Assembly (NCBI GenBank): GCA_021160705.1
Contig: JAGHBZ010000183.1
Span: 1 to 10,648, forward strand
Direction of reading: 5' to 3'
DNA: 10,648 bases
Source: Candidatus Sumerlaeota bacterium
Lineage (GTDB): Bacteria > Sumerlaeota > Sumerlaeia > MWCT01 > JAGHBZ01
Positions within the stretch are counted from its first letter, which is position 1, and the number at the start of each line of letters is the position of its first letter. Positions 1 to 6,734 of the stretch are shown here, one piece after another. The notes beneath the pieces are model-generated. The model ran no database searches. It saw only the letters and a list, made by a program, of their open reading frames with translations, and was not told where the DNA came from. Both the position numbers and the translations under genes were made by a program.

Positions 1-77
1 ATAAATATCTTGAAGCTCAAAAAGAATATTGATTTCTTTCTTCCTTTTTTCACACAATCCTATCTTAACTTTTCCCT

Positions 78-83
78 AGGAGG
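78..83 (+). promoter_or_regulatory. Shine-Dalgarno that fixes the TolC-like start
   Basis: AGGAGG lies 10 bases before the ATG at 94. The reading frame stays open further upstream from a TTG at position 10, but that start has no ribosome site and would put about 28 mostly polar residues before the hydrophobic leader. The ATG at 94 is therefore preferred. The 5' flank (1-77) is AT-rich with a pyrimidine-rich stretch near 33-50. I could not pick out a convincing -35/-10 pair there. Confidence 0.75.
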
Positions 84-93
84 TAAAAGAAAA

Positions 94-1725
94 ATGGCAA
101 TAAAAAAGTTAATACCACTTTGTCTTATAATGAGACTCTGCATAGTCGCATTAATGATGTGGATAAGTGTATTTGTCTTTGCGGGCTCAATACAACCCGC
201 TACTTCCGCTGGGGTCTCAGACGACGACTTTACCAGCCCATTAGCCACTCATCCATTAAAGATTTCGCTTGATGAAGTCATTGCCTTCACATTGCAAAAC
301 AATCTGGATATTAAGACAGTGGATATTGACCGCCTGATTGCAGAGTACGACATAGGCTCTGCGTATGGTATCTTTGACCCGACCATCTCAGTCTCCTACG
401 AGCGCTCTGAGTCTGAAGAAAAAAATATCTCTGGGTATGCTGGACTTTTTGGTTCTCCTCCTGTTATGCACGAGACCGAAAAACTATTTGTTGCTTCAAT
501 ATCACAGCTCCTCCCCACTGGTGCGCTTCTCCAGCTCTCTTATAATATGTTCAGGTATCAGACAAATGACGTATTTGCTTATATCTACAACCCCTATTAT
601 CGTTCGGAAGCAACACTTACCGGAAAACAGCCATTACTGAAAAACGCCGGTATATTTGTGACCACCGCTAATATCCGAATCGCCAAGGTTAATCGAAAAA
701 TTATCAATGAACAGTTTCAGAAACTCGTCATAGACATTCTATCTCAGGCGATTAAGACGTACTGGGATTTGGTCTTTGCCATTGAGAATTATGAGGTGCA
801 TAAAATCTCACTTCAACAAGCCGAAGAATTACTCCGCTCAAATAGGGTGAAATATGAGACCGGTGTCTTACCGGCAACCGATGTGCTTCAGGCTGAAGCC
901 CAGGTAGCTGCGCGTAAGGACGAATTGCTCGTCGCAGCCAAGACTATCCGCGACGTCAGTGATGCCCTGAAAAAAATTATGAATATCTCTCGCACCTCGG
1001 AGCAATGGCAGGCTACCCTCGTCCCCCTGGATAAACTCTCATACCAGGAGGAAGTTGTCGACGAAGAGCATGCATATTGCGAAGCTTTATTGTTCCGTCC
1101 AGATTATTCAGCAATTAAGAAGCAGAAGGAACTTGCTGAAATTCAGCGTCGCCTGGCTAAAAATCAACTCCTGCCCGAATTGAACGTATTCGGCACTTAT
1201 GGGTTTTCTGGCATTGATTATGACATTAATCACTCGCACGATGAACTTGAGTCGCTGGATTATAACCACTGGTCAGCTGGCATAGAGCTTGCCTTTCCAT
1301 TGCTTAATCTAAAAGCGCGCAATGAATATAAAAAGGCAAAAAAGAAAGTTTCACAATTAGAGACGCAGATGCGGAACCTGGAGCAGAATATTCGGTTAGA
1401 GGTTCGGAATGCCGTACGCAAGGTGCAGACAAACCTGAAACGAATTGGTATCACCGAGATTGGCGTTGAGTTTGAAAAAGCAAAACTGCAGGATGAACTC
1501 AGACGGTTTGAAGTGGGTATGGCGACCAGCCAGGACGTTCTGGATTTTCAGCGCGACCTCGCCGTTGCCAGAGCACGACATCTCAGCGCTATTACTGAGT
1601 ATCTCAAATCCCTGGTAGAGCTTAAATCCGTGACTGGCACTCTGCTTCGTGACCTTAATATCGTGCTACAGCCCGCTTCGGCTACAGCCAGCCCGCATAC
1701 TCAGGAAAGAAAAATGGAAAAATAA
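94..1725 (+). CDS. TolC-family outer membrane efflux/secretion channel protein
   Basis: Predicted outer-membrane factor of the TolC/OEP family, 543 residues from the chosen start. Such proteins form a trimeric channel-tunnel through the outer membrane and periplasm and partner with an inner-membrane pump (RND, ABC or MFS) plus an adaptor. Visible evidence: a basic, hydrophobic N-terminal leader (about residues 1-38), then the typical first helix of the first OEP repeat (ISLDEVIAFTLQNNLDIK, 57-74). A long helical region contains YETGVLPATDVLQAEAQVAA, and the second repeat contains RFEVGMATSQDVLDFQRDLA; both are the characteristic G-x-x-(S/T)-x-x-D-V-L family signature. Length is slightly above the usual 420-500. 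No adaptor or pump gene is visible nearby, so the substrate is unknown and the gene looks orphan within this window. A lipobox is not evident. The next gene starts 90 bp later on the same strand. Confidence 0.9.
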   Translation: MAIKKLIPLCLIMRLCIVALMMWISVFVFAGSIQPATSAGVSDDDFTSPLATHPLKISLDEVIAFTLQNNLDIKTVDIDRLIAEYDIGSAYGIFDPTISVSYERSESEEKNISGYAGLFGSPPVMHETEKLFVASISQLLPTGALLQLSYNMFRYQTNDVFAYIYNPYYRSEATLTGKQPLLKNAGIFVTTANIRIAKVNRKIINEQFQKLVIDILSQAIKTYWDLVFAIENYEVHKISLQQAEELLRSNRVKYETGVLPATDVLQAEAQVAARKDELLVAAKTIRDVSDALKKIMNISRTSEQWQATLVPLDKLSYQEEVVDEEHAYCEALLFRPDYSAIKKQKELAEIQRRLAKNQLLPELNVFGTYGFSGIDYDINHSHDELESLDYNHWSAGIELAFPLLNLKARNEYKKAKKKVSQLETQMRNLEQNIRLEVRNAVRKVQTNLKRIGITEIGVEFEKAKLQDELRRFEVGMATSQDVLDFQRDLAVARARHLSAITEYLKSLVELKSVTGTLLRDLNIVLQPASATASPHTQERKMEK

Positions 1726-1815
1726 AGTTGCTGTTAGAGTACTCATTGATTTTATTCTTGATTTTCTTCTCTGGTCGGTAAATTCTTATTTCAATTTATT
1801 GTCCATTGAATACAA

Positions 1816-2535
1816 ATGAGTAGACTTCCACCATATATTGCTCAGTTGGCGAAAAAGACACTTTACGTTAAGGGCACCAGAGTCCCGGTATATAAGCTTC
1901 TGGATATTCTGGCTACACCTGACGGCGACATATCCAAGATAGCCAATCTGTTTCCAGACATTAATGAGCCTTCATTGAGGCAGGCGTTTCACAACTGCGC
2001 CCAATTGCTCAAAGCGCTTCATCCCACCTCTGCACCTTCTCCGGACATCTCAACACCTACAGCAGAACCTTCTGTGACCAGGGGTGAACTTCACCCGGAT
2101 GCCGATAAACTCCTATCCAGTGCAGAGCGCATAAAAATTTACGTTGACGGCACCACTCGTGGCAACCCCGGGCCTTCGGCACTCGCTTTTGTATTTAAAG
2201 ACATTCACGACAATCTTTTGCTTAAAGAAGGGATGTTTATCGGAGAAGCAACCAATAATATTACAGAAGCCCGTGCCATCATCGCCGCACTCTCCCGTGC
2301 ACTCCAGCTCGGAAAAAAGAAAGTCCATCTCTTCTCGGACAGCGAATTATTGGTCAACCAGATTACCGGTCGCTACAAAATTCGTAACCCTGAGCTAATT
2401 AAACTCCACAAAAAAATCCGTGCCTTAATTAAGCAATTTGATTCGTTTCAGATACTCAAGATTGATAGGACACTCAACAAAGATGCCGATAAATTGGCTA
2501 ATAGCATTCTTAAACAGGCACTTGATGAGAAATAA
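1816..2535 (+). CDS. DUF433 domain-RNase H (type I) fusion protein
   Basis: A 239-residue two-domain protein. Residues about 1-68 resemble DUF433 (PF04255): KGTRVPVYKLLDIL (19-32), then a patterned helical stretch containing LFPDINEPSLRQAF. DUF433 is a small winged-helix-like domain often found in antitoxin-like proteins. A Pro/Ser/Thr-rich linker (about 69-100) follows. Residues about 106-235 form an RNase HI-type fold: YVDGTTRGNPGP (109-120) gives D111, NNITEARA gives E151, FSDSELLVNQ gives D175 and NKDADKLAN gives D225. These match the four metal-binding acids, so an active nuclease cutting RNA in RNA-DNA hybrids is expected. It resembles the short 'reverse transcriptase-like' RNase HI group that lacks the basic protrusion. 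The ATG at 1816 has no obvious Shine-Dalgarno. serS begins 28 bp downstream, suggesting an operon. The physiological role of the N-terminal domain is unknown; guiding the nuclease to DNA is only an inference. Confidence 0.85.
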   Translation: MSRLPPYIAQLAKKTLYVKGTRVPVYKLLDILATPDGDISKIANLFPDINEPSLRQAFHNCAQLLKALHPTSAPSPDISTPTAEPSVTRGELHPDADKLLSSAERIKIYVDGTTRGNPGPSALAFVFKDIHDNLLLKEGMFIGEATNNITEARAIIAALSRALQLGKKKVHLFSDSELLVNQITGRYKIRNPELIKLHKKIRALIKQFDSFQILKIDRTLNKDADKLANSILKQALDEK

Positions 2536-2563
2536 TAAAATTTGGGGACATTGAAGGTAATAT

Positions 2564-3838
2564 ATGCTTGACCTAAAGTTTATAACCGCAAACCCTGAAC
2601 TGGTCAAGAGATCTGTTGTGTTAAAGAACGAATCCGTTGACGTGGACAAGATTCTCTCGCTGGATAATGAACGGCGTCAACTTAAGACCCGCATAGATTC
2701 GCTCCGCGCTGAGCGAAAAAAACTTAGTAGACAAATCGGCGAATTAATTAAACAGGGTAAAGAAACCGAGTCGCTTAAGCAGAACGTGAAAGAGGTTGGC
2801 TCTCAACTTGCTGAAGATGAAGAGAAACTTCGGGCTGTTGAATATGAATTGAAGGAGCTTTTGCTTCGTGTGCCCAACATTCCGCATAAATCAGTCCCCG
2901 TAGGCAAAAGCGAAGACGATAACGTCGTCGTTCGCACCTGGGGTGAAAAGCCTCATTTCTCTTTTAAGCCAAAGGACCATATTGCGCTTGGAGAAGGACT
3001 GGGCATAATTGATTTTAAACGTGGTGCAAAACTCGCTGGCACGCATTTCCCTGTTTTTCTTGCTGCTGGAGCTCATCTACAGCGAGCCCTGGTTAATTTT
3101 ATGCTCGACCTCCACATAAAAAAACATCACTATATAGAGGTTGCTCCACCTTATCTTGCCAACCGACGTACAATGACCGGCACTGGACAACTCCCAAAAC
3201 TTGAAGATGATATGTACCTTTGTGAAAGAGATGATTACTTTCTCATCCCCACCGCAGAGGTCCCTGTTACTAATCTTCACCAGGATGAGATTCTTACCGC
3301 TGCGCAACTCCCTCTTTATTACGTGGCATATACGGCTTGTTTTCGGCGCGAAGCCGGCAGTTATGGAAAGGAAACACGGGGTCTTATCCGGGTACATCAG
3401 TTTGATAAGGTAGAACTCGTTAAATTTACCTTGCCTGAAGATTCTTATGAAGAGATGGAAAAACTCCTGAACGATGCTGAGGAGGTCTTGCAACTACTGG
3501 GTCTTCATTATCGTGTAGTGGAGCTCTGCACCGCTGAACTCTCGTTTGCTGCTGCTAAATGCTATGACCTGGAGGTATGGGCACCTGCAACCCAACGCTG
3601 GTTAGAGGTCTCCTCCTGCAGTAATTTTGAAGATTTCCAGGCTCGGCGCTCAAATATACGCCTACGCAGAAGTGCGGAGGCAAAATTAGAGTTCCCGCAT
3701 ACCCTTAATGCTTCGGGTATCGCATTGCCACGTACCATCATTGCTTTGATTGAAACTTATCAGCAACCCGATGGCTCCATTACCATCCCTGAACCCCTGC
3801 GCCCTTATATGGAGGCTGATTCTATTCCCGCTCCATAA
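2564..3838 (+). CDS. serS: seryl-tRNA synthetase
   Basis: Cytoplasmic class II aminoacyl-tRNA synthetase that charges tRNA-Ser (and tRNA-Sec where present) with serine using ATP. At 424 residues it is the normal bacterial length. The N-terminal long helical hairpin that binds the tRNA extra arm spans about 28-105 and is rich in Lys, Glu and Arg. The catalytic core shows TGTGQLPK (205-212) and the serine-site TAE (230-232). Motif 2 is FRREAGSYGKETRGLIR (260-276), and EVSSCSNFEDFQARR spans 348-362. Motif 3 is NASGIALPRTI (382-392), with R390 as the conserved ATP-contacting arginine. The ATG at 2564 is preceded by GAAGGT at 2553-2558, a moderate ribosome site at sensible spacing. The gene lies 28 bp after the RNase H fusion gene and is probably transcribed with it. 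No terminator with a T-run is seen after the stop. Nothing looks broken. Confidence 0.97.
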   Translation: MLDLKFITANPELVKRSVVLKNESVDVDKILSLDNERRQLKTRIDSLRAERKKLSRQIGELIKQGKETESLKQNVKEVGSQLAEDEEKLRAVEYELKELLLRVPNIPHKSVPVGKSEDDNVVVRTWGEKPHFSFKPKDHIALGEGLGIIDFKRGAKLAGTHFPVFLAAGAHLQRALVNFMLDLHIKKHHYIEVAPPYLANRRTMTGTGQLPKLEDDMYLCERDDYFLIPTAEVPVTNLHQDEILTAAQLPLYYVAYTACFRREAGSYGKETRGLIRVHQFDKVELVKFTLPEDSYEEMEKLLNDAEEVLQLLGLHYRVVELCTAELSFAAAKCYDLEVWAPATQRWLEVSSCSNFEDFQARRSNIRLRRSAEAKLEFPHTLNASGIALPRTIIALIETYQQPDGSITIPEPLRPYMEADSIPAP

Positions 3839-4103
3839 ACCTCATTTCTATTATAGGGTCTTCAGATTATTTCTTCTGAAAAGTAGATTAATTCATTTTC
3901 TGGAGTGAACCCCGGAGGAAGGATTCTATTCCATCAGAGCAAAATGTTTGTATCAAAAAGTCTGAGAAGGAACTGAACTCTATATGAGGAGGGAAGTCTG
4001 TATTGATATATGATTTATCTGGGTAAGCGTTGGGTAAGCCAAAAGTTCGCAGAATCTAAAAGACGCCTTCCGCAGAGAGCTGATTTAGCACAACATTGAG
4101 GGT
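3839..4103. other. convergent intergenic gap between serS and lysC
   Basis: 265 bases separate the stop codons of two converging genes. I find no convincing gene. A weak 6-bp inverted repeat TTCAGA/TCTGAA (3861-3880, 8-base loop) follows serS, but it lacks a T-run. Two purine-rich Shine-Dalgarno-like stretches (CGGAGGAAGG at 3913-3922 and GAGGAGGG at 3986-3993) are not followed by any reasonable open frame at normal spacing. TGGGTAAGC occurs twice with an 11-base period (4020-4028 and 4031-4039). A 29-codon frame (4010-4099, +) starts at an ATG, but 16 bases beyond the nearest purine-rich site, and is unlikely to be real. Confidence 0.6.
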
Positions 4104-4604
4104 TTAGCGAGGAACGTTAGCAGCTTTCTCCAGTTCTAACTCAAACTCAGAATGCACAGCCTGAACGGCTTTATCGCACCACTCGCCTTTAATTACACAC
4201 GAAATCTTAATCTCGGAGGTAGAAATCATCTCAATGTTAATCCCCTGTTTGGCTAAAGCACGAAACATCGTTGCAGCAACACCACAATGACTCTTCATCC
4301 CAACACCAACCACGGAGACCTTAGCAATGTCTTTATCATAGATGACATCCTTCGCCTTAAGGCGACGCGCAACCTCCTGAGTCACTTTGAGTGCAGTCTC
4401 AAAGTCCTCTTTACCCACCGTGAACGAGATGTCGTTCATATTATCCGCAGCGACGTTCTGGATAATCATATCCACCACCACATTAGCATCAGCCAACGCG
4501 CCAAAGAGTTCCGCAGCAATGCCCGGTCTATCAGGCACACCCAGGATAGAGAGTTTTACTTCATTGCGATTATAAGCCACACCACTCACCACAATATCTT
4601 CCAT
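4104..4604 (-). CDS. lysC: probable in-frame internal product: aspartate kinase beta subunit (ACT domains only)
   Basis: Within lysC, an ATG (complement of 4602-4604, Met247 of the long form) is preceded by AAGGAGGT seven bases upstream. It would give a 166-residue protein starting MEDIVVSGVAYNRNE that contains exactly the two ACT domains. It is established that Bacillus subtilis aspartokinase II and Corynebacterium glutamicum aspartokinase make a beta subunit of about this size from an in-frame internal start and assemble as alpha2beta2. Here the ribosome site is closer to the consensus than that of the full-length start, which uses TTG, so the short form could be made in excess. The site falls at the domain boundary, as expected. 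Expression itself is inferred. Confidence 0.65.
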   Translation of the reverse strand: MEDIVVSGVAYNRNEVKLSILGVPDRPGIAAELFGALADANVVVDMIIQNVAADNMNDISFTVGKEDFETALKVTQEVARRLKAKDVIYDKDIAKVSVVGVGMKSHCGVAATMFRALAKQGINIEMISTSEIKISCVIKGEWCDKAVQAVHSEFELELEKAANVPR

Positions 4605-5342
4605 TTCTGGTACCTCCTTTACCACCATTGTACCTGGTTTAGAATTAAAAGTTGAACGCACATGCAGGGGCACATTGAAATTTTTTGCGAGTTCTACACT
4701 CCGAGAATGAAGAACCCGCGCCCCGAGTCCTGCAAGCTCGAGCATCTCGTCGTATGAAATTTTGGAAAGCAATTTAGCATTTTTGACAATACGCGGGTCA
4801 GCAGTATATACCCCGTCCACGTCAGTGAGTATCTCGCAGACATCTGCACCCAGACGCGCAGCAAGGGCGACCGCAGTGGTATCAGAACCACCCCTACCAA
4901 GCGTTGTAATTTCACCCTCATAGGAAGCACCCTGGAATCCAGCTACTATGACCACCTGCCCCTGTTGTAATGCGGTTTGAATTTTATCTATATTTATATT
5001 TGTGATACGAGCTCTCTGATGAACCCTGTTAGTGATTATGCCTACTTGCGGGCCAGTAAAACTAATTGCAGGGTATCCGAGGGACTGCACTGCCATTGCT
5101 ACAAGGGCAATGGAAATCTGCTCTCCAGTTGCCAGTAGCATATCTATCTCGCGTGGATTTGGCTTATCAGTGATTTCGTATGCAAGCGCGAGTAAGTCGT
5201 CAGTAGTTTTTCCCATCGCAGAGACCACCACCACGACGTCATTGCCCTGTTCACGTTCTTTAACTATGCGGCGTGCAGCATTCTTAATTTTCTCAGAATC
5301 CGCAAGCGACGTGCCACCATATTTCTGGACAATTAATCCCAA
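4104..5342 (-). CDS. lysC: aspartate kinase (alpha subunit, two ACT domains)
   Basis: Catalyses ATP-dependent phosphorylation of L-aspartate, the first step towards lysine, threonine, methionine and diaminopimelate; cytoplasmic. 412 residues, typical of the monofunctional, allosterically regulated class. The kinase domain (about 1-240) shows KYGGTS (7-12) for nucleotide/substrate binding, ATGEQ (71-75), GRGGSDTTA (149-157) and LTDVDGVYTADPR (172-184). Two C-terminal ACT domains (about 262-335 and 340-405) carry regulatory motifs, including SILGVPDRPG (265-274) and MISTSEIKIS (372-381), which suggests feedback control by lysine and/or threonine. The start is a TTG, supported by GGAGGG five bases upstream (complement of 5348-5353); no better ATG is available before KYGGTS. 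An internal start gives a probable beta subunit (separate entry). No dehydrogenase domain is fused. Neighbouring genes are not lysine-pathway genes. Confidence 0.95.
   Translation of the reverse strand: MGLIVQKYGGTSLADSEKIKNAARRIVKEREQGNDVVVVVSAMGKTTDDLLALAYEITDKPNPREIDMLLATGEQISIALVAMAVQSLGYPAISFTGPQVGIITNRVHQRARITNINIDKIQTALQQGQVVIVAGFQGASYEGEITTLGRGGSDTTAVALAARLGADVCEILTDVDGVYTADPRIVKNAKLLSKISYDEMLELAGLGARVLHSRSVELAKNFNVPLHVRSTFNSKPGTMVVKEVPEMEDIVVSGVAYNRNEVKLSILGVPDRPGIAAELFGALADANVVVDMIIQNVAADNMNDISFTVGKEDFETALKVTQEVARRLKAKDVIYDKDIAKVSVVGVGMKSHCGVAATMFRALAKQGINIEMISTSEIKISCVIKGEWCDKAVQAVHSEFELELEKAANVPR
4612..4619 (-). promoter_or_regulatory. internal Shine-Dalgarno inside lysC
   Basis: AAGGAGGT on the minus strand is fully complementary to the usual 16S rRNA 3' tail and sits seven bases before the internal ATG at 4604. 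Within the coding frame it spells part of the Val-Lys-Glu-Val stretch linking the kinase domain to the ACT domains. Confidence 0.7.
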
Positions 5343-5645
5343 CTTTTCCCTCCGTTAAGATTTTCAGCGTTATCGTAAATATTATGAAATAATTTTTTTA
5401 TTTTATTCTATGTATCAATGTCAAATAAATTCTAAAGAGATGAATAATATCCCGACTCTCAGAATTAATCAAAGAGGTTTAAAAATATATCTTGATTCCC
5501 GGTGTGAGTCTATGTCTGGAGTGCAAAATAAACATTGAATCCGTATATAATTCTCTTATCATTATACTCTCTTTTTGTTATTATGTGGAGTTAGTGTTCA
5601 GGCAGGATTTCAGGTCAACCGCAACACACAAAATAAGGATAGAGA
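5343..5645. other. AT-rich divergent intergenic region
   Basis: 303 bases between the divergently transcribed lysC and the secreted-protein gene, strongly AT-rich and presumably holding promoters for both. On the minus side there is a TTGACA box (see the promoter entry). On the plus side TATAAT occurs at 5546-5551 and TATACT at 5563-5568, but neither has a good -35 box at 16-18 bases. I do not see the conserved elements of a lysine riboswitch before lysC, though this was judged by eye only. The AAGGA at 5635-5639 is the ribosome site of the downstream gene. Confidence 0.5.
5395..5424 (-). promoter_or_regulatory. candidate sigma70-type promoter for lysC
   Basis: On the minus strand a perfect TTGACA (complement of 5419-5424) is followed 18 bases later by TAAAAA (complement of 5395-5400) in a run of A/T. 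The -10 box matches only 4 of 6 consensus positions. A better TAAAAT lies at 13-base spacing, which is too short. The predicted transcript leader would be about 45 bases, leaving no room for a large riboswitch. Confidence 0.35.
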
Positions 5646-6527
5646 ATGAAGCGCTATTCTACAATATTTTTACTAATATTTTTACTATTTGTGATGCTTG
5701 TATGGTTTTCGGCAGGCGGGGGTGCTGACAAAAAAATTTCACATCTTCATCCCACGCGGGACAACGGAAGATGGTTTTTTCTCAAGCCCGCAGACCTAAT
5801 CGCAGGGTCTCATCATACACACCATACTAAAATTTTCGGCAAATATATCACGGGATATAATTATTATGTATTAAAAGGCATAGACACGGTGCAGGCACAT
5901 AGTTTAGGGGGTGGCGGGTATTTTACCGGAATAAAAGCAGTTCCCCCAGAGTCGCCTGTGGGGTATAGGCTTAAATTGTTTTCCCGACCTTTATTAGAGC
6001 CGCCCCGCCCCACAAGCTACTGCACAGGAGCGACGTATGCGGCGCTAATTGAGGCGTTGAATTTGATATTTCCGGATGGCGCAAGCCGACTCTCCCCGGC
6101 TCGCTTTGACGCAATGCGTATGCAGGAGCCGGATGGTAGCCGCAGAAAAGATGGCGTAAAATTCTGGGGGCACTGGAATGACAATGGCTTCGGGTGTCAT
6201 TATGCGCTGGTGCAGTATTCCGGGATGGGCACAGAAATCAAACCCAGACACGCCAGACCCGGCGATTTTATGAATATCTCCTGGCGAAACGGCAGGGGTC
6301 ATTCTGCAATCTTTCTTGGGTGGACTAAAAACAAAAAAAATAAAATGGGGATATTATATTGGTCAAGCCAGAAGGGCACAAACGGGTATGGAGACGTACA
6401 CCTCACTTCGCTGAGCGCCATCAAAGAAGTTAAATTCTGTCGCCTGACCAGACCGGAGAACCTGTTTCGGTTTGATATTAACAAGCCCGTTAAACGAAAA
6501 ATTAAAGGCGATAAAATCCGACGCTAA
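5646..6527 (+). CDS. secreted or membrane-anchored protein of unknown family, possible NlpC/P60- or CHAP-like hydrolase
   Basis: 293 residues that I cannot assign to a named family. The ATG at 5646 has AAGGA six bases upstream. Residues about 3-22 are strongly hydrophobic (STIFLLIFLLFVMLVWF) behind a Lys-Arg, so the protein is exported or anchored by an N-terminal helix. The core looks like a papain-fold cysteine hydrolase. SYCTGATYAALIEAL (124-138) puts Cys126 at the start of a helix, as in NlpC/P60, CHAP and amidase folds. HARPGDFMNISW (202-213) matches the 'pGD.v.f' strand, and GRGHSAIFLGW (216-226) gives His219 in the typical 'GHvaiylG' setting. YWSSQKGTNGYG (238-249) could supply a polar third residue. 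Family members usually cut peptide or amide bonds in peptidoglycan. The C-terminal tail (about 280-293) is very basic. Substrate and activity are inferred; it stands alone, divergent from lysC. Confidence 0.6.
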   Translation: MKRYSTIFLLIFLLFVMLVWFSAGGGADKKISHLHPTRDNGRWFFLKPADLIAGSHHTHHTKIFGKYITGYNYYVLKGIDTVQAHSLGGGGYFTGIKAVPPESPVGYRLKLFSRPLLEPPRPTSYCTGATYAALIEALNLIFPDGASRLSPARFDAMRMQEPDGSRRKDGVKFWGHWNDNGFGCHYALVQYSGMGTEIKPRHARPGDFMNISWRNGRGHSAIFLGWTKNKKNKMGILYWSSQKGTNGYGDVHLTSLSAIKEVKFCRLTRPENLFRFDINKPVKRKIKGDKIRR

Positions 6528-6734
6528 TCACCCCGGGTATGCAGGAGCAGGAGAGTTTAGGCTATTTACTACAGGTGTTTTTAACTTTCTTTGACCTCTG
6601 CGGAAAGAAATTGCTGGGTGTTCGTGCACGACTTTGCAAAGGGAACGTCTGAGTGTCCACCACGAAAAAATCAGGATGTACCAGATAATAAACGAGAACC
6701 GAATTTCTACTCTTTGTGTTTTAATGATTAGATT
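6528..6734. other. intergenic spacer with two small palindromes
   Basis: 207 bases between two same-strand genes. It contains the perfect 10-bp palindrome TCGTGCACGA (6622-6631) immediately followed by the 8-bp palindrome TTTGCAAA (6633-6640). No terminator with a T-run and no convincing promoter were found. A minus-strand frame across this spacer continues into the next gene and shows no recognisable protein features. Confidence 0.4.

Noticed and set aside
3077..3493. 138-codon minus-strand frame inside serS
   Set aside because: It is antisense to the conserved catalytic core of seryl-tRNA synthetase and has no recognisable motif or ribosome site.
3861..3880. Inverted repeat TTCAGA/TCTGAA as the serS terminator
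   Set aside because: The stem is short and AT-rich with no T-run after it.
4020..4039. Direct repeat in the convergent gap as a CRISPR or attachment-site remnant
   Set aside because: Only two 9-bp copies, with no spacers, cas genes, integrase or tRNA nearby.
4010..4099. Possible 29-residue basic peptide gene on the + strand
   Set aside because: The nearest ribosome-site-like sequence is 16 bases upstream, which is too far, and short open frames are expected by chance in such a gap.
4287..4655. 122-codon + strand frame opposite lysC
   Set aside because: It overlaps the conserved ACT domains on the other strand, and its composition is that expected from an antisense shadow.
5492..5728. 78-codon + strand frame in the divergent spacer running into the secreted-protein gene
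   Set aside because: It overlaps the well-supported leader of the gene starting at 5646 in another frame and has no ribosome site.
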